Origin: Planctomyces sp.
GTDB lineage: Bacteria > Planctomycetota > Planctomycetia > Planctomycetales > Planctomycetaceae
Direction of reading: 5' to 3'
Length of the DNA stretch: 43,823 nucleotides
NCBI GenBank assembly: GCA_016795105.1
Contig: JAEUIH010000062.1
Location: forward strand, 1-43,823
The notes under the pieces: model-generated
Database searches by the model: none
Seen by the model: only the letters and a program-made list of their open reading frames with translations
What the model was told of the DNA's origin: nothing
In this document: in pieces, positions 16,361-24,246 of the stretch
Numbering within the stretch: the stretch's first letter is position 1
Layout: every line of letters starts with the position of its first letter
Position numbers and translations under genes: made by a program

Positions 16361-17326
16361 ATGTCTGAAATCCTCTACTTTCTTGGTATCGATGGTGGTG
16401 GCACGAAGACAGATGCCTGGCTGGGCAGCCTGATCGATGGAGCCCCGGCGGATACGATCCAGGTGATTGGGAGAGGAAGCGCAGGTCCGTCGAATCAGCG
16501 TTCAGTGGGTAGAGATACCGCGCTCAGAAATCTGAATTCCGCAATTGAACAGGCCTTTAAGGCTGCATCACTCGAGCGAAGTTCGGTTGCTGCAGCCTGT
16601 TTCGGACTTGCGGGTGCAGACCGAGAGTCCGATCGCTCTGTCATTGAGGCCTTTGCGACACACACTCGAGTTGCTGAGCGAACACAGGTGGTCAACGATG
16701 CTGTACCTCTGCTTTGTTGCGGACCTTCCAGCAGTGAGGATCCATTTGACGGCGTCGCATTGATCTGCGGAACTGGTTCGATGGCCTACGGTCGACGCGC
16801 AAACGGTCAATTTGCCAGAAGCGGGGGCTGGGGGTATCTCTTCAGCGACGAAGGCAGTTCGTATGCAATTGGCAGGGAAGCGATCAACAAAGTGATGCGA
16901 ATGGTTGATGGGCGAGGACCGGAAACGCGCCTGCTCCAGGAAACGATGAAACACCTGGACCTGAATTCACCCTCATCCATCGTTGCCGCGGTATACGGTG
17001 CGGCAAATCCTCGGGAAGTCATTTCCGGACTTGCCGAGCTGGCGTTTCGTGAAGCAACTCTCGGCGATCCTGTTGCGGCCAATATCATTGATGACGCTGC
17101 GATGGAGCTTGCCTTTCTTGTCTCGTCCGTGTCGAAAAAGCTTGATCTGGCGAACAGTACTCGACTCGCACTCGCAGGCGGCGTCTTTCGGCACCAGACA
17201 GATTTCTGCAGGCTTGTCTGTGAGAAGATTGAGGACCACGGGATTCGAATCCGTGAGCACTGGCTTGTTGAGACACCTGTCCTTGGCGCTCTCCGAATGG
17301 CGGTTGCTCTTGTTCGGGGCTGCTGA
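16361..17326 (+). CDS. BadF/BadG-type ATPase, amino-sugar kinase (GlcNAc/MurNAc kinase-like)
   Basis: A 321-aa ASKHA-fold kinase. The phosphate-1 motif is GIDGGGTKTDAW (9-20), followed by C-F-G-L-A-G-A-D-R (about 84-92), the phosphate-2/sugar region CGTGSMAYGR, and GGWGYLFSDEGSSYAIGRE (about 154-172), typical of bacterial N-acetylglucosamine kinases. Adenosine-site L-A-G-G-V-F-R lies near the end. Placed directly behind murQ, it most likely phosphorylates MurNAc and/or GlcNAc at O6, as the MurK type does beside murQ in other bacteria. That specificity is inferred from context. Stop TGA lies 8 nt before GTAG of array 4. Confidence 0.87.
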   Translation: MSEILYFLGIDGGGTKTDAWLGSLIDGAPADTIQVIGRGSAGPSNQRSVGRDTALRNLNSAIEQAFKAASLERSSVAAACFGLAGADRESDRSVIEAFATHTRVAERTQVVNDAVPLLCCGPSSSEDPFDGVALICGTGSMAYGRRANGQFARSGGWGYLFSDEGSSYAIGREAINKVMRMVDGRGPETRLLQETMKHLDLNSPSSIVAAVYGAANPREVISGLAELAFREATLGDPVAANIIDDAAMELAFLVSSVSKKLDLANSTRLALAGGVFRHQTDFCRLVCEKIEDHGIRIREHWLVETPVLGALRMAVALVRGC

Positions 17327-17334
17327 AAAAGTGA

Positions 17335-17516
17335 GTAGCTTGGGCATTCCTGCCCGAGCACAACCCTGCGCCGCACTGGCTCCGTTGTTGATTTTGATCT
17401 GCGGTGTTTTGAATCGCAGTAAGGGGACGGGACGGGCAGGAATGCCCATCCTACATTTGGTGACGGGCAGGAATGCCCATCCTACATTTGGTGACGGGCA
17501 GGAATGCCCATCCTAC
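17335..17516. repeat. REP-like hairpin array 4 (A, B', B', B')
   Basis: Type A forward at 17335-17359 and type B reverse at 17431-17454, 17462-17485 and 17493-17516. The B' copies repeat with an exact 31-bp period, so here it is the B end that has been amplified. The spacer 17360-17430 has the GAATCGCAG...GGGAC segment of array 3. The array fills the convergent gap, and its last CTAC contains the TAG stop of the GT39 gene. Confidence 0.95.
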
Positions 17517-19213
17517 ATTTTAAGGACGACAAGTGTGTGTTTTGTGAGACCTCTGCGGACTTCGATGGCGAATTCAGCTTTGAGGTTGAGGGACTGGAGC
17601 TCGGGAGGTTGATGGGGCACGATGATGCGTCCTGTGGGGTGTGTGTCAATCCAGACGGTTGCTTCGTGCTCGGTCAGCAGTTCTTCAATCGGCTTGTGGA
17701 GTCGACCGGAGAAATGTAGCTGTCCATGGTAGTTGCCAAACCAGGCAACAGGTACCTGATTCTGTTCGAGAGCCTGGACGTGATTTGCCAGCGGCCTCAT
17801 GTCAAACTCGGGCCAAAACGACACCGACAGTCCAACGTTCAGAGTGACAACAAACATCACGGCGGCGATCGAGATTGTTGCTACCAGACTTCGAGTTTCC
17901 TGAGATCGACAGAGGATTACACCCACACCACAGACCCAGAGTGGCAGGCAGGTCGGAGTCGGGCAGACGTCTTTGAGACCACTTGTCGCAAACAAGGGAA
18001 AATGATTGACCACGACTGGTAACGTCCCGGCAAACAGTGTCCCGCTCCCGATCAGCCATTTCAGTTTGTGCCGGTGACTGACAGTCGTCCCGGAGAGTAC
18101 TCCTGCGGCATACAGAGCAAACGCTGGGAGTTCAGGAATCAGATAGTGTGTCTGCTTTCCACTGATGCAGCTCAACAGTGCCACGGTTCCGACGAACCAA
18201 CAAAAGGCAAACCGCCCCGGATGAACCGACACTGGCAGAGTAGCTGGCAAAGACGTCGGACGCGACCATGAAACCCATATAAGAATCCACGGAAGAAAAC
18301 AAAGCGGCAAAATTGGCAGATACCACCACCATGATTCGCGATGAGCGAAGGAAGTGACAACTCGACCAGCAGTCTGCCCCCATAACAGTTCTTCGGCGTA
18401 TGCTTCGCCACCTTTCGAAGCGGAAGTAATTGCCCACGCAAGTGCCAGCGTCGCGCCGGCGACCAGTGCCAATGTGATCGTCAAAAAATATCGAACCGGC
18501 GTCCGACGGATCGAGTCAGACCACCATGGGCCAAAGATGGCAACCGGAAGCAGATGCACGAGGATCACCGGACCCTTGGCCAATGCACCTAACCCCAGCC
18601 CCGCCGTCAGAAAACACCAGCCCCGGAGACTGCTTCCTCGACTCAATTGAAGAATACCGCACATCCCTGCCTGTGTGCAGACAAGCAGCAGTACGTCAAA
18701 CATCAGCAGAGGCGAAAAGAACAGCCAGATAAGACATGACGTCTGGATCAAAGGAGCCGAAGTGACTGCTACACGATCGAAGGAATACAAGTGCGATGCA
18801 AGTCGACGCGTTAGCCACGCCGAGATTATCCCCAGCGGCACCACGATGCTTCTCGCCGCAAACTCGCTCTCGCCGAAGCAAAGCCAGATGGCATTGATCA
18901 TCCAAAACAGAAGGGGCGGCTTATGTGCATACGTGTCGCCGTTCAGATGAGATACGAAAAAATCGCCTGAGTCCCTCATTTCCCATGCAACTGCAACGTA
19001 TCGAGTTTCATCAACAGGCAGTAGTGGTCTGCAGAGGATTGTGGCGACCGTCAGCAGCAACACCAGCAGTGTCGGGAGACAATCGTCGAAAGTCAGGAAA
19101 CCGCCATGCTCATAGAGATCGACGTTCACACACGGTGTGGGCTGTTCCGGTGTGTCACGGTCCAGTATAGCACAGTCCGGAGTATTACGGTCCGGAGTAG
19201 CACGATCGAGCAT
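17513..19213 (-). CDS. GT39/ArnT-like integral membrane glycosyltransferase
   Basis: A 566-aa GT-C fold protein with roughly 10-12 membrane segments from about residue 45. The family motif P-V-D-E-T-R-Y (about 66-72) with the first periplasmic loop, and H-K-P-P-L-L-F-W (about 97-104), are characteristic of ArnT/PMT enzymes, which transfer a sugar from a polyprenyl phosphate donor to lipid A or protein outside the inner membrane. Two upstream genes (GT2 and LpxB-N-like) complete a donor-and-transfer cassette. The N-terminal ~25 residues repeat a D-R-x-T-P pattern and are probably dispensable; a GTG codon near residue 28 is another possible start. Its TAG stop is the TAG of a type-B REP, giving a terminal L-K-M. 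Confidence 0.88.
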   Translation of the reverse strand: MLDRATPDRNTPDCAILDRDTPEQPTPCVNVDLYEHGGFLTFDDCLPTLLVLLLTVATILCRPLLPVDETRYVAVAWEMRDSGDFFVSHLNGDTYAHKPPLLFWMINAIWLCFGESEFAARSIVVPLGIISAWLTRRLASHLYSFDRVAVTSAPLIQTSCLIWLFFSPLLMFDVLLLVCTQAGMCGILQLSRGSSLRGWCFLTAGLGLGALAKGPVILVHLLPVAIFGPWWSDSIRRTPVRYFLTITLALVAGATLALAWAITSASKGGEAYAEELLWGQTAGRVVTSFAHRESWWWYLPILPLCFLPWILIWVSWSRPTSLPATLPVSVHPGRFAFCWFVGTVALLSCISGKQTHYLIPELPAFALYAAGVLSGTTVSHRHKLKWLIGSGTLFAGTLPVVVNHFPLFATSGLKDVCPTPTCLPLWVCGVGVILCRSQETRSLVATISIAAVMFVVTLNVGLSVSFWPEFDMRPLANHVQALEQNQVPVAWFGNYHGQLHFSGRLHKPIEELLTEHEATVWIDTHPTGRIIVPHQPPELQSLNLKAEFAIEVRRGLTKHTLVVLKM

Positions 19214-19215
19214 AT

Positions 19216-19497
19216 TCAGGAAGGCCTGACCGGCTGTGCTGGTGTTTTTGCCAGCAACTGAAGATTTCTCACGTAGATCATCAGACCGGTCGACTGTCCC
19301 AAAATGAAGACCGGATCGCGTTGATGCACTGCATACGTGAGCAGGATGGCGGCTCCTCCGATGCTCAGATACCAGAACGCGACGGGCACGACACTCTTTT
19401 TCGACCGTTCACTTTGTATCCACTGCAACAGAAAGCGGCCTGTGAACATCAACTGCCCGATAACTCCGACGGAGATCCAGACTGCATTCGTGTTCAT
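19216..19497 (-). CDS. Lipid-A-disaccharide synthase N-terminal-like membrane protein
   Basis: A 93-aa protein with three membrane segments. The motifs G-Q-L-M-F-T-G-R-F-L-L-Q-W (about 13-25), S-E-R and V-P-V-A-F-W-Y-L-S-I-G-G (about 36-47) define the LABN domain, first seen at the N-terminus of some LpxB proteins. As a free protein it commonly sits between a GT2 polyprenyl-phosphate glycosyltransferase and an ArnT-like enzyme, as here, and may act in membrane handling of the lipid-linked sugar. The ATG at 19497 was chosen because it overlaps the GT2 stop by 4 nt; an open frame reaches 19548. It ends 2 nt before the GT39 start. Confidence 0.85.
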   Translation of the reverse strand: MNTNAVWISVGVIGQLMFTGRFLLQWIQSERSKKSVVPVAFWYLSIGGAAILLTYAVHQRDPVFILGQSTGLMIYVRNLQLLAKTPAQPVRPS

Positions 19498-20231
19498 CGT
19501 GTCGGCTCTCTTTCTGCTTCCGTGCTTCTGTACCGTGAGTTCAGCCAATACACACCCAACATGTCGACAATGCCAGCCAGCGTTCTTCCAATCGTCCCAT
19601 AGTGAGAACGCCCGCTCAGTCGTGGACGATGCCTGACTGGTACCGAAACAATTCGACAGCCGTCCCGGCGAAACAGAGCAGGCAAAAATCGATGCATATG
19701 ATCAAATCTCGGCAGGCGCAGGAATTCTTCACGTGAAAACAGCTTGATTCCACATCCTGAATCCGGAGTCGCATCTCTCAGGATCACTGACCGAATCTTG
19801 TTTGCGATTCTTGAGGATACTTTTCTCCATTTGGAATCTCTTCGATGAACACGGTGCCCGCAAATCACTGCCGACGCGCCTTCGTTACTCAGACACGACA
19901 TATAGCGATCAAGCATGTGAATAAGATCGGCGGGATCATTTTGAGCATCACCGTCCATTGTGGCGATGATTCGTCCCCGGGCTGCATCAATGCCTGTCAT
20001 CAAAGCAGTACTTTGACCACACTGTTTTCGATGACGGACGATGCTGAGAAATGGGATGCTCTGCTGAAGATCCCGAAGTACTTCGGGAGTTCTGTCAGTA
20101 CTCGCATCATCCACAACGACAATTTCAAAATCTAAAGATGACGCCAATACGGCCGCAGTCTCCGGAACCAGTGCCCGCAGATGGTCAGCTTCATTATGCG
20201 CAGGAATGACAACCGACAGCAGGGGTGCCAT
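19494..20231 (-). CDS. GT2 family polyprenyl-phosphate glycosyltransferase
   Basis: A 245-aa GT-A fold enzyme of the dolichyl-phosphate-mannose synthase/ArnC type. It has SVVIPAHNEAD (6-16), VVVDDASTDRT (38-48) and the metal-binding D93-G-D95 in T-M-D-G-D-A-Q-N-D-P, then the acceptor region with D-S-G-C-G-I-K-L-F. It lacks C-terminal membrane helices. It should load a sugar onto undecaprenyl phosphate for the GT39 enzyme. The ATG at 20231 is preferred, with AAAGGGA about 6 nt upstream; the frame stays open to a TTG at 20315 and another ATG at 20291. It is first gene of the three-gene minus-strand operon. Confidence 0.9.
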   Translation of the reverse strand: MAPLLSVVIPAHNEADHLRALVPETAAVLASSLDFEIVVVDDASTDRTPEVLRDLQQSIPFLSIVRHRKQCGQSTALMTGIDAARGRIIATMDGDAQNDPADLIHMLDRYMSCLSNEGASAVICGHRVHRRDSKWRKVSSRIANKIRSVILRDATPDSGCGIKLFSREEFLRLPRFDHMHRFLPALFRRDGCRIVSVPVRHRPRLSGRSHYGTIGRTLAGIVDMLGVYWLNSRYRSTEAEREPTR

Positions 20232-20417
20232 TCGACATCCCTTTGCAGCGGACTTCCGTTCCTGCCAGCAATCTGTGTCTACTACGTTCATAGTAGTATT
20301 CTTGCGGGTTGCCAATTTGCTGTCAATCGCATTTCGGTTAGTCTGTTGACTGGTTCGCTGCTTTGAGGCATGTGCGACCGAACGACGCCTGTGATCTACT
20401 TCGGACCGGAGACTCGT

Positions 20418-21623
20418 ATGATGCTGCCTGCACGTCCTAAAAGTTCTGCAAGCCTGGCATGGTTTTCAGGATTGTGTACCTGGATTTTCGGAGGGCTGAT
20501 GCTATCCGGAGGGCTGATTGCGAACGATGTGATCCGGTTTGAGGAACAAACAATCGATGCGGACGTGGGAAAAGTCTGTTACGCCGTAACCCTGTCCGAC
20601 ATCAACAACGACGATCGGCCGGACATTGTGGCTGTTACAGAGAGCCGAGTGGTTTGGTACGAGAATCCGACATGGACAATGCGTGTGATGATTCAGGATC
20701 AGACACCGGCTGACAACGTGTGTATTGCTCCTATGGACATCGATCAGGACGGCAAGATTGATTTTGCAGTGGGAGCCGGATGGACAAAGCGAGGAACTCT
20801 GCACTGGATTACTCGGGGAGCAACACTGGATGATCGCTGGTCGGTCTACAGCATTGGAGAAGAGTCCTGGCTTCATCGCGCACGCTGGGCAGACGTACTT
20901 GGCAAAGGTCGACCTCAATTGGTGATCTCCCCGCTGAATGCCACAACGGGAAGCGGAGTGCGATTAATGGCGTTTGAGATTCCCGCGGATCCCAAAACTG
21001 ATCGCTGGCAATCAATCGTCCTTTCCGAAGAGCTCAACCGGATGCACAATCACTGGCATGTCGACTTTGACGGCGACGGGGCGATTGACACGTTGACAGC
21101 CAGTCAGGAAGGACTCAAGCTGATTCAGCGAATCGGTGACATGTTTGCGACTCGACACCTTGGTGATGGAGCAGATGCTCCCGACGCAGCAATGCGAGGA
21201 GCAGGCGAGATCAAGATTGGAAGTCTCAGCGGGCAGAAGCGATTTCTGACCGCTGTTGAACCCATGCATGGTCATAGTCTGACGGTTTATACAGAGCCTG
21301 AAGACGCGACATCCAAATGGAATCGCATGGTCATCGACGAAGGATTTCAGCGAGGTCACGGGTTATGGACTGCTGATCTGAACGGTGATGGGTCAGATGA
21401 AGTGATCTTCGGCCACAGCGACACGCCCGGAAAATTCGGCGTGATTGTGTATTCCTGTGCAGGTGATGATTCCGCCAAATGGAGTCGGCACGTCGTTGAC
21501 GAGGGCGGAATCGCGACCGAGGATCTGGTTGTGGGCGATGTGAACGGCGATGGACGTCCAGACATTGTGGCCGGTGGCCGTGCGACTCATAACGTCAAGC
21601 TGTATCTGAATCGTATCAAGTAG
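20418..21623 (+). CDS. Secreted FG-GAP/VCBS repeat protein
   Basis: A 401-aa exported protein. The N-terminus has a basic start and hydrophobic segment (about 12-34) ending before A-N-D. Five calcium-binding-like repeats of the D-x-(D/N)-x-D-G type are visible: D-I-N-N-D-D-R-P-D, D-I-D-Q-D-G-K-I-D, D-F-D-G-D-G-A-I-D, D-L-N-G-D-G-S-D-E and D-V-N-G-D-G-R-P-D. These make an integrin-alpha-like propeller with binding, not known catalytic, function. The ATG at 20418 has GGAG 6 nt upstream; an in-frame ATG lies at 20370. Stop TAG (21621-21623) shares its G with GTAG of array 5. Confidence 0.85.
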   Translation: MMLPARPKSSASLAWFSGLCTWIFGGLMLSGGLIANDVIRFEEQTIDADVGKVCYAVTLSDINNDDRPDIVAVTESRVVWYENPTWTMRVMIQDQTPADNVCIAPMDIDQDGKIDFAVGAGWTKRGTLHWITRGATLDDRWSVYSIGEESWLHRARWADVLGKGRPQLVISPLNATTGSGVRLMAFEIPADPKTDRWQSIVLSEELNRMHNHWHVDFDGDGAIDTLTASQEGLKLIQRIGDMFATRHLGDGADAPDAAMRGAGEIKIGSLSGQKRFLTAVEPMHGHSLTVYTEPEDATSKWNRMVIDEGFQRGHGLWTADLNGDGSDEVIFGHSDTPGKFGVIVYSCAGDDSAKWSRHVVDEGGIATEDLVVGDVNGDGRPDIVAGGRATHNVKLYLNRIK

Positions 21624-21839
21624 TAGCTTGGGCATTCCTGCCCGAGCCGCCACTGCCGCGAACCAGGGTGGGACAAAATGTAGCTTGTGCATTCCTGCCC
21701 GAGCCGCCACTGCCGCGAACCAGGGCGGGACAAAATGTAGCTTGGGCATTCCTGCCCGAGCCGCCACTGCCGCGAACCAGGGCGGGACGGGCAAGAATGC
21801 CCATCCTACTTAGTGCGCCGCCACTGCTGAGAACCAGGG
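21623..21839. repeat. REP-like hairpin array 5 (A, A, A, B') plus decayed remnant
   Basis: Type A forward at 21623-21647, 21680-21704 (one stem change, GTGCA) and 21737-21761, with an exact 57-bp period; type B reverse at 21786-21809 (loop TTCT instead of TTCC on its own strand). The spacer CGCCACTGCCGCGAACCAGG is array-specific. A degenerate copy of that spacer, without hairpin, remains at 21818-21839, 11 nt before the PilZ stop, so the array once reached further. Confidence 0.95.
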
Positions 21840-21849
21840 ATCGAAACAA

Positions 21850-22203
21850 TTACTGATTTTCGTTGCTGGTGAGAAAGCAGCCGCCGCTCATGAACATACC
21901 GTTATCGCAGGGTGTGCACCATTCGATGCGGACGCGATATTGAAATTCACGAGTTTCGCTGGCCATCTTGACGACGACTTCACCCGGAGGCACGGCGCCT
22001 CGATGCAGGAGACCGATTCCGGTCCGGCTGATTTCGCGAGTCATAGCAGCGATTGTGTTTCCTCGCTGAGTCCTGATTTCAGCAGGAACTGACAGTTCGA
22101 GTCGTTCGTTTGCGCGGCTGTTCGAAGAATTCGTCTTCCCGATGCTTTCCAGCACTCGGCGAAGATCGTCCATTGTCGGCCGACTCCATGGATCCTGTGC
22201 CAT
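21850..22203 (-). CDS. PilZ-domain protein
   Basis: A 117-aa protein. After a 30-residue helical lead, the PilZ domain shows R-A-N-E-R (31-35) and S-R-T-G-I-G (about 59-64), corresponding to the RxxxR and D/NxSxxG motifs that bind cyclic di-GMP in this family; the D/N position is E here, so binding may be weaker. Single-domain PilZ proteins usually act as c-di-GMP-responsive adaptors. The ATG at 22203 has AGAGG 7 nt upstream. It stands alone: the next gene on this strand starts 1.6 kb away, and the target is not evident. Confidence 0.8.
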   Translation of the reverse strand: MAQDPWSRPTMDDLRRVLESIGKTNSSNSRANERLELSVPAEIRTQRGNTIAAMTREISRTGIGLLHRGAVPPGEVVVKMASETREFQYRVRIEWCTPCDNGMFMSGGCFLTSNENQ

Positions 22204-22345
22204 CTTGAACCTCTTCGTGACCCTTCCTGCTCGAATCGTGGCCTAAACACTTGTCTCTGGAGTGTAGATCGCGATTGGTGGTGGAGGCGAAAAAGTCCGG
22301 ACGAAACGAGGGAAGATCCTACTTTCGCGACCAACTATTTGTTGA

Positions 22346-23839
22346 TCATGCGTTTTCTTTGCGGTTCGGCACGAAGAGCAGCATCACAACGATTATGCCG
22401 CCCACAACAAGAATAACGTTTCGCAGGTTGAACGATCTCCAGAATCCAGCAGGGACGCTGTTTCCGGCGGCGACAGTATCCACGGGCACATCCATTGCAG
22501 CGGGCGATGCCGGCCCCGCTCCAAAGAATGGATCGCCTGATGCTGACAAGGCGCCTGAAATTTCGGTGCCCGATGCAGAGACCGGCGCCGCGGGTACGTC
22601 GAGTGCTGCAAGTGATGAGTTTGAAATTGGTCGCTGATTCTGGAAAGTCGCGTGCGAGAATACGGACCCGGAAGATGTTTCAGAACCTCGCGCTGACCGA
22701 TCAGCATCTTCCGAATCCAGTTCTTCGAAACCATCCAGTGGACGAGAAGACGATACTGTGCGTACCGAAGGTGCGCTATTCCACTGAAACGCTGAATCAT
22801 CTGTGATGGCTTTTGCAGCTTCAGCAGCTGCGGCAAACGGATCTCTGTCTGCGGCGTCCTTGGCGGCGGCTACGCCTTTTGCGGCTGCCTGAAGTGTTTC
22901 AGTCGCTCCAAAGAAGTCACTCTCAGCCTTCGTCATCTGCTTCTCAGCCGTGGCCACGGTTCTTCGAATTCGGTTCACCTGTTCGCCGGCCGCAGAGCTC
23001 TCTGAGATCAGCGCATCAAAGGCAGAGGGCGCTTTGGGGGCTGGTGCAGACCTGCGAAGTGAATCGAATGGTCGCTCAACCTTAGCTTTGGAATCAAACA
23101 GAGGTACGGCAGTCGCCGAACGGTCATCATCAGCAAGGAGCTGATCACCTGATTCCACACTTTCGTTCTCTGGTTCAATACCCAACAGATCATCAAGATC
23201 CGCGAGTGCCTGCTTCGCGGCTGTACGTTCTGTCGACTTCTGTTTCGTGAGTTCCGCGAAGGCATCAAGATTTTTTGTTGCCTTCGGTTCTGTATTCAAA
23301 GCCGTCTTCTGTTCTGATGTTGCTTCTGTCTTTTTCGAAAGGCTACGATCGGATTTCTTAGCAGGTGGATTCAGGCTGGCAAACAGCTTCTCTGTTTCTG
23401 CAGAAGTCTCTTCTACGGCCTTGTCAACAGAATTCCGAGTCGAACCTTCAAGCGAATCAGCGCCGCGAGTTCCTGAGGCGATCAGATCTTCATCGACGGT
23501 GCTCCCTTCCGCAAGAAATGGGTCTCCACCGACCTTTTGGTCCGCTGATCCTCCGTCGGCTGATATCTGCTTGTCTTTGTTGCCAAACGGCGACCAGGAG
23601 ACCAGTCGACCGGTTAGGGTCTTCTTTTCTGCGGGTTCGGCTGTCGATTCATCGTCGGCGGACGCAACGGCGGTCTCATCAGTCGCCGAACCGCCCGATT
23701 CAAGCTCTTCAAGCGTCTTGTATTCGGCTGTCCTGTTCAAACTAAACATTTGCCGGAGCTGTTGCCCGGCGCATCCACTCCCGGTCAGGCAAATCGCCAA
23801 AGAGAGACTTCCGTAGATGTGTTTTCGAGATCTGCTCAT
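22346..23839 (-). CDS. Unrecognised lipoprotein-like protein with C-terminal membrane helix
   Basis: A 497-aa protein matching no family I recognise. It begins with a basic, hydrophobic signal ending L-T-G-S-G-C23, a plausible though imperfect lipobox. The body is acidic, Ser/Ala/Glu/Asp/Lys-rich and mostly low-complexity, with a helical stretch (about 260-330). Near the C-terminus is a membrane helix (about 472-490, NVILVVGGIIVVMLLF), then a short basic tail P-N-R-K-E-N-A. The ATG at 23839 has GGAAGG 8 nt upstream; the frame opens at 23857. It is oddly anchored at both ends if both signals are used. Composition suggests a spacer protein in the envelope. Confidence 0.6.
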   Translation of the reverse strand: MSRSRKHIYGSLSLAICLTGSGCAGQQLRQMFSLNRTAEYKTLEELESGGSATDETAVASADDESTAEPAEKKTLTGRLVSWSPFGNKDKQISADGGSADQKVGGDPFLAEGSTVDEDLIASGTRGADSLEGSTRNSVDKAVEETSAETEKLFASLNPPAKKSDRSLSKKTEATSEQKTALNTEPKATKNLDAFAELTKQKSTERTAAKQALADLDDLLGIEPENESVESGDQLLADDDRSATAVPLFDSKAKVERPFDSLRRSAPAPKAPSAFDALISESSAAGEQVNRIRRTVATAEKQMTKAESDFFGATETLQAAAKGVAAAKDAADRDPFAAAAEAAKAITDDSAFQWNSAPSVRTVSSSRPLDGFEELDSEDADRSARGSETSSGSVFSHATFQNQRPISNSSLAALDVPAAPVSASGTEISGALSASGDPFFGAGPASPAAMDVPVDTVAAGNSVPAGFWRSFNLRNVILVVGGIIVVMLLFVPNRKENA

Positions 23840-24121
23840 GTGACCAGCCTTCCACAACCTGCAAGCCCCCCAATCTGCCGACGGACGAACGTGCCGCGCA
23901 TCGGGGTCCTTCGATCGTATCGGCTTTCAAGGTTAAGCCTCCGAAAACACTCCTGAGGGTGAATCAGGATCTGACGATTCTGACACCCGTCAGTTCCGGC
24001 TGTGGAGGCCGGGAAGTCTCGGGAATCCAGTTAGACTGTGCATAGGGCTCGGGATTGAGTTTCCGAAACATCGCGGAATCTGTAGAACTTGATTCAAGTT
24101 TCGGGTTCCTCCCCCCCAAAT

Positions 24122-24244
24122 GTAGGATGGGCATTCCTGCCCGTCCACGCCCCAGTTCGAGCGCTGGTTCGAGCGCTGGTTCGAGCTCTAGAACGAGCCC
24201 CGGAACGCAGCAGGGATGTGCTCGGGCAGGAATGCCCAAGCTAC
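24122..24244. repeat. REP-like hairpin pair 6 (B, A'), REPIN-like
   Basis: Type B forward at 24122-24145 and type A reverse at 24220-24244, GTAG ends outward, 123 bp in total. The spacer carries a short tandem repeat (GTTCGAGCGCTG-like, three copies around 24157-24190). It lies 2 nt beyond the stop of the broken membrane gene. The rest of 23840-24121, upstream of the lipoprotein-like gene, shows no gene or clear promoter. Confidence 0.92.
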
Positions 24245-24246
24245 AT

